Positions 1-6,567 of a stretch of DNA of 12,247 nt are shown here, piece by piece. Origin of the DNA: JBECKR01 sp040235415. Its GTDB lineage: Bacteria > Acidobacteriota > Polarisedimenticolia > Polarisedimenticolales > Polarisedimenticolaceae. The position numbers and the translations under genes are program-made. How positions within the stretch are numbered: position 1 is the stretch's first letter; each line of letters begins with the position of its first letter. The stretch is from positions 1 through 12,247 of the forward strand of contig JBECKR010000185.1 of NCBI GenBank assembly GCA_040235415.1, read 5' to 3'. The notes below the pieces were generated by a model. The model had not been told where the DNA came from and made no database searches. It saw only the letters and a list, made by a program, of their open reading frames with translations.

Positions 1-100
1 GGTCCGGGGCCGGCGGGGCTCCGGCGCGGTCCGGGGCCAGGGCGGCGAGGGCGGCGGCGAGCGCCAGGACGGTCACGGCGGCTGCGAGCGTGCGTTTCAC
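1..100 (-). CDS. Secreted protein, N-terminal fragment (runs off the left edge)
   Basis: Reading on the minus strand from a GTG at 100, an open frame of 33 codons continues off the window. It begins with a Lys-Arg pair, then about 18 residues made almost entirely of Ala, Leu and Val, then a Pro/Ala-rich stretch. This is the shape of a Sec signal peptide followed by a flexible linker. A strong ribosome binding site (GGGAGG, plus positions 107-112) lies 6 bases before the GTG, which supports this start. Nothing of the mature protein is visible, so its function cannot be named. It is divergent from the lipoprotein at 233, with a 132-base gap. A membrane anchor instead of a cleaved signal is possible. 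Confidence 0.6.
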   Translation of the reverse strand, partial: MKRTLAAAVTVLALAAALAALAPDRAGAPPAPD

Positions 101-232
101 GGCGTCCTCCCGGGAGGGTTCGGCCCCATCGTGCCACGAACGGACACCGCGGGGCGCTCCGGGTTCCCGGGGGCGGATTGCAACCCTGGAGCCCCGGCGG
201 CGTTATTCCTGGGGGGAGACGGGAGCCTCGCG

Positions 233-799
233 ATGAGGGAGAGATCCGGGAAGTCCGTCGTTCGGGCCCTCGCGGCCGTGGCGCTGGCCGCCGCCGCACT
301 CGGCTGCGTCACGCTGCGGGGTCCGGACGACGTGGCACGTCGGGTCGCGCTCGAGACCGGGAACGAGTACGTCCGGGAATCCGGCCTGACCGTCGGGCGA
401 ACCGGCATGGCGATCGCGCGCTGGGCGGTGCGCCACGACGAGGATGCGGACGGCATCCCGATCCGGGGGATCCGCAAGGTCGAGATCGGGGTCTGGACGG
501 TGTCGAAGGGCGGCGGCGCCCGCGGGGCGGGGCCGACGGCGGCCGGCCTTCCGGGCTGGTCCCCGCTCGTCGCGATGCGCGACGCGGACGGCGAAAGCGT
601 GCTCGTGCTGTCGAAGGCGGACGGCGCGGGGCGGATCCGCAAGATGCTCGTGGTCGTCGAGGACGGCGAGGAGCTCGTGGTCGTGCGCATGCGCGGCGAC
701 CTGGAGGGCGCCCTCGAGCAGGCGGTGCGCTACGCGCTGCGCGAATCCGACCGCGAGGATCTCGTCGAGCCGACCGTCGCGCGGCTGCCGGGGGAGTGA
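233..799 (+). CDS. DUF4252-like outer-membrane lipoprotein
   Basis: This is a 188-residue protein. The ATG at 233 is chosen because it starts a typical lipoprotein signal: a basic N-terminus (RERSGKS), an Ala/Val/Leu core and a lipobox A-L-G-C with Cys25 as the lipidated residue. GGGAG lies 7 bases upstream. The residue after Cys is Val rather than Asp, so outer-membrane sorting would be expected if this organism follows the E. coli rule. The mature part has an alpha/beta pattern: 'GIRKVEIGVW', then 'GWSPLVAMRDADGESVLVLSK', then 'MLVVVEDGEELVVVRMRGDL'. This resembles DUF4252 proteins, small lipoproteins of unknown function often seen near sigma/anti-sigma genes. No such regulator is visible here, but the left neighbour is cut off. 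The family call is from recognition of the pattern and is moderate; the lipoprotein call is firmer. The stop lies 7 bases from the converging nucleotidyltransferase stop. Confidence 0.72.
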   Translation: MRERSGKSVVRALAAVALAAAALGCVTLRGPDDVARRVALETGNEYVRESGLTVGRTGMAIARWAVRHDEDADGIPIRGIRKVEIGVWTVSKGGGARGAGPTAAGLPGWSPLVAMRDADGESVLVLSKADGAGRIRKMLVVVEDGEELVVVRMRGDLEGALEQAVRYALRESDREDLVEPTVARLPGE

Positions 800-813
800 G
801 CCCGGGTCAGCCG
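782..813. terminator. Possible bidirectional hairpin at convergent gene ends
   Basis: CGGCTG (782-787) pairs with CAGCCG (808-813). A further GGG (791-793)/CCC (801-803) pairing is possible inside. The hairpin spans both stop codons of the converging lipoprotein and nucleotidyltransferase genes. There is no T-tract on either side, so intrinsic termination is uncertain. Confidence 0.3.
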
Positions 814-1760
814 GCGCCGTCGCTCCGGACCTCGGCGCCGATCTCGCGAGCCTCCTCGACGGTGTCGATGTCCTTCGCGAGCGACATCGCGTCGACGATC
901 GGCAGGCGCACGCCGCGCTCCGGGTGGCGGCGGCGGTGGCGGTACTTGACGAACATCTTGCGGAGCGCGTCCTCCATGCGCCGCCGCGTGACCCTCCCCC
1001 GGCGGAGCTCCTCGGCCGCGGTCAGCCCGGCGCGCAGCACCGTCCAGGTCAGGTTCGGCAGCCGGAAGCTCACGAGGTGCAGCAGGTCCTGCCACAGCAG
1101 GACGAGCACCACGTCCCGCAGCATCACCGTGCGCCGGAGCCGGATCGGACGGTTCCGGGTGCGGTAGCCGAGCCCCAGCAGACGGTACATGAACGGAAGC
1201 CGGAGCGCGGCCGGGTCGGCGACGACGAGGTGCCCCGGAAGCACCGCGACGGGCTCCTCGCCCTTGCCCGGCACGATGCGGTAGCGCGGCTTCCACGCCG
1301 ACTCCCCGAGGCGCGTGCGGTTCTCCGGGGCCCGGATCAACGGGAACCACAGATCGACCGGCGCCGCCTCCGCCCACGCGACCATCAGGATCCGCAGGGT
1401 CTCGACCTCCGGGACGACGTCGCAGGTCACGAACGCCACCGGCCGCCCGGGGTGGTCGGCGCCGACCGCCTCGACCGCGGCCCGGATGTTCTCTCCGAAC
1501 GACCCGTCGGTGTCCACGACCTCGACCGGGAGCTCGAGCGGCCGGTACACCCGCCGGGGGCCGGCGATGTAGATCGAGGAGAACACGCCGCTCGCGCGCA
1601 GCCGGTCGACGAGCTCGGCGATCAACGGCCGGCCGCCGATCCGGACGTCGACCCCCTTGAACCCGATCAACGGGTGCTTGTCGCGTCCGTTCTCGGGAAG
1701 CTCGACCGGCCGGGAGTCGCTCCCGCCGAGGATCACGATGGGGATCGGGTCCGGGTTCAT
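807..1760 (-). CDS. MobA-like NTP-transferase (GT-A fold nucleotidyltransferase), atypical
   Basis: This is a 317-residue protein from the ATG at 1760. Another in-frame ATG at 1802 would add 14 residues, but it overlaps a candidate -10 box (TAACAT) and precedes the beta-1 strand by too much. The N-terminus 'IPIVILGGSDSRP' gives the beta strand and Gly-rich loop of sugar-phosphate or molybdopterin nucleotidyltransferases. 'KHPLIGFKG...IGGRPLI' follows, then 'VAFVTCDVVPE' with Asp114 as the likely metal ligand, 'PGHLVVADPAAL', and a final 'DIDTVEEARE' (297-306), the usual closing motif of this fold. Known relatives transfer a nucleotide from NTP to a sugar phosphate or cofactor; the substrate here is unknown. 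The signature loop lacks the classical GxxSxRMGxxK spacing. Residues about 205-285 form a basic, helix-rich insertion with one hydrophobic patch. No pathway genes surround it; it diverges from the EEP hydrolase. Fold call good, function open. Confidence 0.75.
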   Translation of the reverse strand: MNPDPIPIVILGGSDSRPVELPENGRDKHPLIGFKGVDVRIGGRPLIAELVDRLRASGVFSSIYIAGPRRVYRPLELPVEVVDTDGSFGENIRAAVEAVGADHPGRPVAFVTCDVVPEVETLRILMVAWAEAAPVDLWFPLIRAPENRTRLGESAWKPRYRIVPGKGEEPVAVLPGHLVVADPAALRLPFMYRLLGLGYRTRNRPIRLRRTVMLRDVVLVLLWQDLLHLVSFRLPNLTWTVLRAGLTAAEELRRGRVTRRRMEDALRKMFVKYRHRRRHPERGVRLPIVDAMSLAKDIDTVEEAREIGAEVRSDGAG

Positions 1761-1800
1761 GCCGTCGAATTCCGCCCTGCCGGCGCCGCCGGGACGCGCC

Positions 1801-1806
1801 ATGTTA
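1801..1806 (-). promoter_or_regulatory. Candidate -10 box for the nucleotidyltransferase gene
   Basis: On the minus strand this reads TAACAT, fitting TAnnnT. Transcription would start near 1794 and leave a leader of about 34 bases before the ATG at 1760. It covers the alternative ATG at 1802 and so argues for the shorter protein. No convincing -35 element is visible. Confidence 0.28.
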
Positions 1807-1852
1807 CCCGGCCGTCCCCCGCCGGGCCAGCGCGCCGGATCGCGCGCCGTAG

Positions 1853-1858
1853 TAGATT
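1853..1858 (+). promoter_or_regulatory. Candidate -10 box giving a leaderless EEP-hydrolase mRNA
   Basis: TAGATT lies 6 bases before the GTG start at 1865, so the expected transcription start coincides with the G of the start codon. No Shine-Dalgarno sequence lies before that GTG. Both facts fit a leaderless transcript. No clear -35 box is seen in the G+C-rich upstream sequence. Confidence 0.38.
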
Positions 1859-1864
1859 GGACGC

Positions 1865-2635
1865 GTGCAGTTCCGGTTGATGACCTACAACATCCACCGC
1901 GCCATCGGGGTGGACCGGCGCTTCCGGCCCGAGCGGATCGTCGAGGTCGTGCAGCACCACGCGCCGGACGTCGTGCTGCTCCAGGAGGTCGACGACGGCG
2001 CGCCGCGCTCCGACGAGCTCGACCTCGCGAAGGAGCTCTCCTCCGCCCTGGACTACCCGCACTACGCCGTCGGGCACAACGTCCAGCTGCGCAAGAGAGG
2101 GCGGTACGGCAACGCCACGCTGAGCCGCTTCCCGATCCTGCGGGAACGCAACATCGACCTCACGATCGACTCCAGGAAGCGCCGGGGCTGCCAGCACACC
2201 AGCCTCGACGTCGCCGCGGTCGGAGGGGAGACCCGCGTCCTCGAGGTGTTCAACCTGCACCTCGGGCTCTCGGCCAAGGAGCGCGCGCGGCAGGTCGGCG
2301 CGCTCGTGCGCTCGGGGGAGTTCGCCGGGCTCGACCCCGGCCACGCCTGCCTCGTCGGCGGGGACTTCAACGACTGGCGCTCCCTGCTGCACCCGATCTT
2401 CACCGAGATCCTGGGGTTCCGATGCGCGACGCAGCGCAGCCACGGCTACAGCGGCGCGATGCGGACCTACCCGGCGTTCTCTCCGACCGGAGGCCTCGAC
2501 AAGCTGTACTACCGCGGGGGGCTGTGGCTCGTGTCGGCGCGGCGCTGCCGCCTGAACCTCTCGAAGGTCGCGAGCGACCACCTGCCGGTGGTCGCGGACT
2601 TCACGCTCGCGGCGGGCGGCGGGCCGGAGGGTTGA
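1865..2635 (+). CDS. Endonuclease/exonuclease/phosphatase (EEP) family hydrolase
   Basis: This is a 256-residue, metal-dependent phosphoesterase of the DNase I/exonuclease III/sphingomyelinase fold. The motifs appear in family order: 'MTYNIHR' (Asn9), 'LLQEVD' (Glu41, metal ligand), 'FNLHLG' (His132), 'GGDFNDW' (Asp167, Asn169), 'GGLDKLYY' (Asp212) and 'SDHLPVVADF' (Asp238, His239). All catalytic positions of the fold are present. The length is usual for single-domain members. There is no signal peptide, so it is probably cytoplasmic. The substrate could be a nucleic acid, a phosphoinositide-like lipid or another phosphodiester; the sequence does not decide. GTG at 1865 is the start, with ATG at 1880 as the alternative. 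No Shine-Dalgarno is seen; a -10-like box suggests leaderless translation. It stands alone between a divergent nucleotidyltransferase and a converging M16 operon. Confidence 0.9.
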   Translation: MQFRLMTYNIHRAIGVDRRFRPERIVEVVQHHAPDVVLLQEVDDGAPRSDELDLAKELSSALDYPHYAVGHNVQLRKRGRYGNATLSRFPILRERNIDLTIDSRKRRGCQHTSLDVAAVGGETRVLEVFNLHLGLSAKERARQVGALVRSGEFAGLDPGHACLVGGDFNDWRSLLHPIFTEILGFRCATQRSHGYSGAMRTYPAFSPTGGLDKLYYRGGLWLVSARRCRLNLSKVASDHLPVVADFTLAAGGGPEG

Positions 2636-2637
2636 CG

Positions 2638-2665
2638 CGGCGGCTCCGATCGCTCGGGGCCGCCG
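2638..2665. terminator. Possible bidirectional hairpin between EEP and M16 genes
   Basis: A perfect 7-base stem, CGGCGGC (2638-2644) and GCCGCCG (2659-2665), encloses a 14-base loop. It sits in the 37-base gap between two convergent stop codons, where a shared terminator would be expected. There is no T-tract. Confidence 0.35.
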
Positions 2666-2672
2666 GTTCCGA

Positions 2673-4820
2673 TCAGTTCGAAGCGGGCGCCGGCTTGGCG
2701 AAGCTCGCGTCGTCGACCTCCGGGTTGACGTCGTACGACTCGATCGTGATCGACAGCGTCTTCTGGCCGTCGACGGTCTGGGTCTCTCCGAACGGCACCA
2801 GGAACCCGTCGACCTCGCGGTAGTCGGAGAACGTCACCTCGACCTGTCCGGGGGCGCGGGTGATCGGGTTCTTGCCCTGGTAGGACTCGCGGAGCACCCG
2901 CCCGTCCCCGGCGACGCACAGGTCGTAGCGCTTGCCGGCGTACGACACCGCCACGACGTCGCAGCGCTCGCCGCCGACCTCGGCGCTCCCGGCGCTTCCG
3001 GCGATCTCGAGCTCGGGCGAGTCCGCGTGGCTCACGAGGAACAGGAGGTCGTGGTGCAGCGACTCGCGCTGCTCCGCGATCGCGGGGGCCGGAAGATCCT
3101 GGACCCGGCCTCCCCCGGCGACGAATCCGGAATCGCCGTCGAGCACGATCGTCTGGTTCCCCATCGGTCCGGACATGTCCGCGCGCAGGCGGTCCGGAAG
3201 CACCAGGACGACCTTCTGTTTCAGCGGGATCGTTTGGCCCTGGACCTCGAGGCTCATGTTCGCCTCGGACGCGAACCCGCGGTACGACGACGGCTCGGCG
3301 CCGCCGAGCTTCTCGACCGCGCGGGCGAAGATCGCGCGCCCGCTCGCGACGCTCTCGGCGCCCGAGGCGACCTCCGGGCCCGCCTCGGGCGGCGGCGGGA
3401 TCGAGATGTCGAGGGTGTGGACCGGGCCCAGCGTGGACAGCGGCGCGTCGAAGTCCGCGGACTTGCCGACCACGAGGAGCGTCAAGCGGTCCGGATGGAC
3501 GTACTCCTTCGCGACGCGCGCGACGTCCGCCGCGGTGACCTTGTCGATGTTGGAGCGGTACGAGTCGAGCCAGTTTACCGGAAGGCCGAAGTACGCGAAC
3601 GTCATCTGCTGGTTCAGGATCTGGCGCCGCGAGGCGAAGTTGAACACGAACGAGTTCAGGATCGCCTCCTTGGCGCGCTTCAGCTCCTCGGCCGACGGCG
3701 GCTCCGAGATGATGCGGCCGATCTCGCTCTCGACCGCCTTGATCGCGGTCGTGAGGTTCTTCGAGGCGGTCTGCATCCGGACCTGAAACACGCCGGGCCG
3801 GAGGTAGCCGGAGCCGATTCCGCCTCCGACGCTGTAGGCCAGTCCCTTGTCGGTGCGGATGCTGTTGATCAGGCGTCCCGAGAATCCTCCGCCGAACACC
3901 TCGTTCATGACCTCGACGGCGTAGAAGTCGGGGTTGTCGCGCTCGATGCCGAGGTGGCCGATCCGGATGTTCGCCTGGGTGACGTCGCTCTTCTCGACGA
4001 AGTAGATGCCCGGGTTCGGCTCCTCGCGGTAGGGCACGGCGGGCAGCGCCGCGGCCTTGCCGCCCTTCCAGTCGCCGAACGCCTTCTCGATCTTGGCCTT
4101 CATCGCTCGCGCTTCGAAGTCGCCGGTCACGCCGAGCATGACGTTCTCGGGGCGGTACCACCTGCGATGCCACGCCACGAGGTCGTCGCGCGTGATCGCC
4201 GCGACCGTCGAGTACTCCATCATGCGGCCGAGGGCGGAATCCGGGCCGTAGATCAGCCGCCTGAACTCCCGCGAGGTGATGCTCCCGACGTCGTCGTTGC
4301 GCCGGGCGATGGCGGTCCGGGCCTGGACCTCGGCGAGTTCGACCTTGTCCTCGGCGAACGCCGGCTCGCGCAGGATGTCGCGGAACACCCCGAGGACGTC
4401 GTCGAAGTCCTCCTCGAGGCAGTCGAGGGTCGCCGAGCCCGAGTCCCCGCCCATGCCGGTCTCGATCGTCGCGGCGCGGTTCGCGAGGAACTCGTCGAGC
4501 TCGTCGGGGGACATCCGCGCGGTGCCGCCGTCGCGCAGCACCTGGCCGAAGATGTCGGCGAGCCCGGCCTTGTCCGCGGGCTCGTAGTTCGAGCCGGTCC
4601 GGACGATGGCGTCGATCGTGATCAGTGGCAGCTCGTGGTCCTCGAGCAGGAACAGCTGCAGGCCGTTGTCGAGCTTCACGATCTCCGGCTTCGGGATGTC
4701 GAACTTCGGCAGCGGCGGGTACTCGATCTTGCGGTAGTCGCTCACCTGGGCCGGGGCGAGCCCCGCCGCCAGGACGACGAGCGCCGCCGCCAGCACGTTC
4801 CTCGGGGTGTTGCGGTTCAT
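2673..4820 (-). CDS. Exported M16-family partner subunit (zinc site lost) fused to a LolA-like C-terminal domain
   Basis: This is a 715-residue protein with a Sec signal peptide (residues 1-24, 'LAAALVVLAAGLAPAQ'), so it acts outside the inner membrane. Residues about 45-460 are an M16 core. The zinc motif position reads D89-I-F-G-Q93 instead of HxxEH, so all three motif residues are replaced. The second half keeps Arg322 and Tyr329 in 'SIRTDKGLAYSVGG', the R/Y pair of catalytically silent M16B subunits. It therefore probably pairs with the product of the gene just upstream, whose stop overlaps this start by 4 bases (ATGA) and which has the opposite set of residues. GGAGGAG lies 5 bases before the ATG. 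After a Pro-rich linker (about 474-484), residues about 490-715 form a beta-rich domain recalling LolA/outer-membrane lipoprotein-sorting-like folds. That extra domain is not usual for M16B partners. The M16 call is firm; the LolA-like call is by pattern only. Confidence 0.9.
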   Translation of the reverse strand: MNRNTPRNVLAAALVVLAAGLAPAQVSDYRKIEYPPLPKFDIPKPEIVKLDNGLQLFLLEDHELPLITIDAIVRTGSNYEPADKAGLADIFGQVLRDGGTARMSPDELDEFLANRAATIETGMGGDSGSATLDCLEEDFDDVLGVFRDILREPAFAEDKVELAEVQARTAIARRNDDVGSITSREFRRLIYGPDSALGRMMEYSTVAAITRDDLVAWHRRWYRPENVMLGVTGDFEARAMKAKIEKAFGDWKGGKAAALPAVPYREEPNPGIYFVEKSDVTQANIRIGHLGIERDNPDFYAVEVMNEVFGGGFSGRLINSIRTDKGLAYSVGGGIGSGYLRPGVFQVRMQTASKNLTTAIKAVESEIGRIISEPPSAEELKRAKEAILNSFVFNFASRRQILNQQMTFAYFGLPVNWLDSYRSNIDKVTAADVARVAKEYVHPDRLTLLVVGKSADFDAPLSTLGPVHTLDISIPPPPEAGPEVASGAESVASGRAIFARAVEKLGGAEPSSYRGFASEANMSLEVQGQTIPLKQKVVLVLPDRLRADMSGPMGNQTIVLDGDSGFVAGGGRVQDLPAPAIAEQRESLHHDLLFLVSHADSPELEIAGSAGSAEVGGERCDVVAVSYAGKRYDLCVAGDGRVLRESYQGKNPITRAPGQVEVTFSDYREVDGFLVPFGETQTVDGQKTLSITIESYDVNPEVDDASFAKPAPASN

Positions 4821-6352
4821 CGGGACTCCTCCGCTCCCTTCGCGACGCCGGCGTTCTGCTCGGTCACGATCATCGCCACGGTCCGGTTCGTCGGCACGAG
4901 CGTCTTGTTCGCGACGCGCATGATGTCGTCCTTCGAGACCTTCTCGATGCGGTCGACCTCGCGGAACAGCTCCTTCCAGTCGCCGAAGCGGGCCTGGTAG
5001 GTCGCGAGCTGGCGCGCGATGCCGGAGTCGCTGTCGAGGCCGCGGATCAGGTTCGCCTTGGCCGCGGTCTTGACGCGGCCGAGCTCCTCGTCCGAGACCG
5101 GCTCGGTCTTCAAGCGCTCGATCTCGTCGCGGATGGCGGCCTGGACGTCGTCGTCGCCGTGCCCCGGCGTCGGGACGGCGAAGAACAGCATGAGGTTCGG
5201 GTACTTGTCGCCGGGAAAGCCGTTGAACGCCCCGGCGAACGCCGCGATCTTGTCGTCGCTGACGAGCCGGCGGTACAGCCGGCTCGTCCTGCCGCTCGAC
5301 AGGATGTCCGCCATGGCGTTGTACACCGCGTCGTCCGGATCACCCGCGGCGGGGCGATGGTACCCCTCGACGTAGATCGGCTGGGACGGGTCGTGCAGCA
5401 CGATCGTCTTCTCCGCGATCTGCTCGGGCTCGACGGTCCGGAGCGGCTCGACCGGCTTGCCGGCCGGGAGGCGCGAGAAGTAGCCCCGGAGCATCGGGAG
5501 GATCGCCTTCGCGTTCACGTCGCCGACCACCGCCACCACCATGTTCGAGGGGACGTAGTACTTGCGGTAGAACGTCTCCGCGTCCTCGCGGGAGAACGCC
5601 AGTAGGTCGCTGCGGTAGCCGATCGTCGGGTGGTGGTAGGGATGGGCGATGAACGCGACGCCCAGCATCTGCTCGATCAGGCGGCCGATCGGCTGGCTCT
5701 CGGTGCGCAGGCGGCGCTCCTCGAGCACGACGTCCCGCTCCTTGTAGAACTCCCGGAACACCGGGTCGCGGAACCGCTCCGACTCGAGGAAAGCCCACAG
5801 CTCGACCTTGTTGGCCGGGAGCGAGTAGAAGTACGCGGTCTCGTCCGCGTTCGTGAACGCGTTCAGCCCGACGGCGCCCTCGCGGGACGTCAGGATGTCG
5901 AACTCGTTCGGGACGATGTACTTCCCGGCCTCCTCCTGCGCGTCCTTCCACGCTTTCTCGAGCTTCTCGAGCTTCGCGGGGTCGGAGCCGCCCGGCTTCC
6001 TGCGCTCGTGGTCGTAGGCGTGGTACGCCTCGTCGACGCGCGCCAGCGCCTTCTTCTCGGCCGGCCAGTCCTTCGTGCCGATGGTCGTCGTTCCCTTGAA
6101 CGCCATGTGCTCGAACATGTGCGCGAGGCCGGTGATCCCCGGGACCTCCTGCGCCGATCCGACGTCGACGTGGGTGAAGAACGACACCACGGGGGCCTCC
6201 GGCCGCTCGTAGATCAGCAGCGTGAGACCGTTGTCGAGCCGCTCGACCGTCAGGTTCTTCTGGAACTCGTCCACGGACAGGGCGAGCGCCGGCGAGGCCA
6301 GCGCCAGCGCGAACGCCGCGGCGAGCCCCGCGAGCCGTCTCTTGTGCATCAT
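4817..6352 (-). CDS. Exported M16-family zinc metallopeptidase, catalytic subunit
   Basis: This is a 511-residue protein with a signal peptide (about residues 1-25, basic 'MMHKRR' then an Ala/Leu core). The inverted zinc motif H78-M-F-E81-H82 is intact. 'ERDVVLEE' (205-212) supplies the third ligand, most likely Glu212, by alignment with mitochondrial processing peptidase beta. The usual gap from HxxEH to that Glu is about 76 residues; here it is 130, because of a Lys/Glu/Ala-rich insertion at about 104-157. The R/Y pair of the partner subunit is absent: the equivalent positions are Ser365 and Phe372. This fits division of the active site between two proteins, as known for M16B heterodimers. 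M16B enzymes degrade short peptides or process proteins; the substrate here is unknown. AGAGG lies 7 bases before the first ATG (6352); the ATG at 6349 is equivalent. It is the first gene of a two-gene operon. Confidence 0.93.
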   Translation of the reverse strand: MMHKRRLAGLAAAFALALASPALALSVDEFQKNLTVERLDNGLTLLIYERPEAPVVSFFTHVDVGSAQEVPGITGLAHMFEHMAFKGTTTIGTKDWPAEKKALARVDEAYHAYDHERRKPGGSDPAKLEKLEKAWKDAQEEAGKYIVPNEFDILTSREGAVGLNAFTNADETAYFYSLPANKVELWAFLESERFRDPVFREFYKERDVVLEERRLRTESQPIGRLIEQMLGVAFIAHPYHHPTIGYRSDLLAFSREDAETFYRKYYVPSNMVVAVVGDVNAKAILPMLRGYFSRLPAGKPVEPLRTVEPEQIAEKTIVLHDPSQPIYVEGYHRPAAGDPDDAVYNAMADILSSGRTSRLYRRLVSDDKIAAFAGAFNGFPGDKYPNLMLFFAVPTPGHGDDDVQAAIRDEIERLKTEPVSDEELGRVKTAAKANLIRGLDSDSGIARQLATYQARFGDWKELFREVDRIEKVSKDDIMRVANKTLVPTNRTVAMIVTEQNAGVAKGAEESR

Positions 6353-6398
6353 CGATGGTCCTCTTCACGGTCGGATTCCCGGCATTCGGGCCCGGTCG

Positions 6399-6404
6399 AT
6401 CGTA
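6399..6404 (-). promoter_or_regulatory. Candidate -10 box for the M16 operon
   Basis: On the minus strand this reads TACGAT (TAnnnT), giving a start near 6392 and a leader of about 40 bases. A second candidate, TATCCT, reads on the minus strand at 6469-6464. Neither has a recognisable -35 box. The 215-base divergent region between the M16 operon and nadA holds no gene. Confidence 0.25.
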
Positions 6405-6502
6405 CGGGCGACGTGCCGCCGGGTTTCCGGCCGACGGCGGCGCCGAGCGAGCCAGGATACACGGTCGGGCGGGCCCGGCGCGACCCGGCCGGGCCGTGGG
6501 CG

Positions 6503-6516
6503 CCCCCTGCCGGGGG
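6503..6516. repeat. Short C5/G5 inverted repeat in the nadA promoter
   Basis: CCCCC (6503-6507) and GGGGG (6512-6516) flank TGCC, ending just before the TATAAA box. The repeat lies where a -35 element or an operator would be. It could be a protein site, or chance in such G+C-rich DNA. Confidence 0.25.
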
Positions 6517-6520
6517 GTGG

Positions 6521-6526
6521 TATAAA
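6521..6526 (+). promoter_or_regulatory. Candidate -10 box of the nadA-nadB-rimB-rimK run
   Basis: TATAAA stands out sharply in a G+C-rich region. It would start transcription near 6533, about 35 bases before the nadA ATG. The ribosome binding site GAGGGAG (6556-6562) follows at good spacing. No TTGACA-like -35 is visible; a C5/G5 inverted repeat occupies part of that position. Confidence 0.45.
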
Positions 6527-6567
6527 GGTCGCCGGGGCCGGCCCGCCGCGGCCGCGAGGGAGCCGGG

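Noticed and set aside
131..232. Upstream ATG at 131 for the lipoprotein gene
   Set aside because: It would place 34 unlike residues before a textbook lipoprotein signal; the ATG at 233 has its own ribosome binding site.
178..1167. Possible long plus-strand protein over the lipoprotein gene in another frame
   Set aside because: Extreme Arg/Gly content and no recognisable feature; the lipoprotein frame has a signal peptide and lipobox.
1761..1802. Longer nucleotidyltransferase from the ATG at 1802
   Set aside because: The extra 14 residues lie ahead of beta-1 and the ATG falls inside a likely -10 box. It cannot be excluded fully.
444..1880. A 478-codon plus-strand frame across the lipoprotein and nucleotidyltransferase genes
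   Set aside because: It spans two recognisable genes on opposite strands, has low-complexity Arg/Ala/Asp content and no domain.
2509..5000. Very long open frames in other phases over the M16 genes (3027-5000 plus and 2509-4173 minus)
   Set aside because: They are Arg/Pro/Ala/Gly/Asp-rich with no recognisable motifs, typical of antisense or shifted frames over G+C-rich coding DNA. The M16 frames carry full family motifs.
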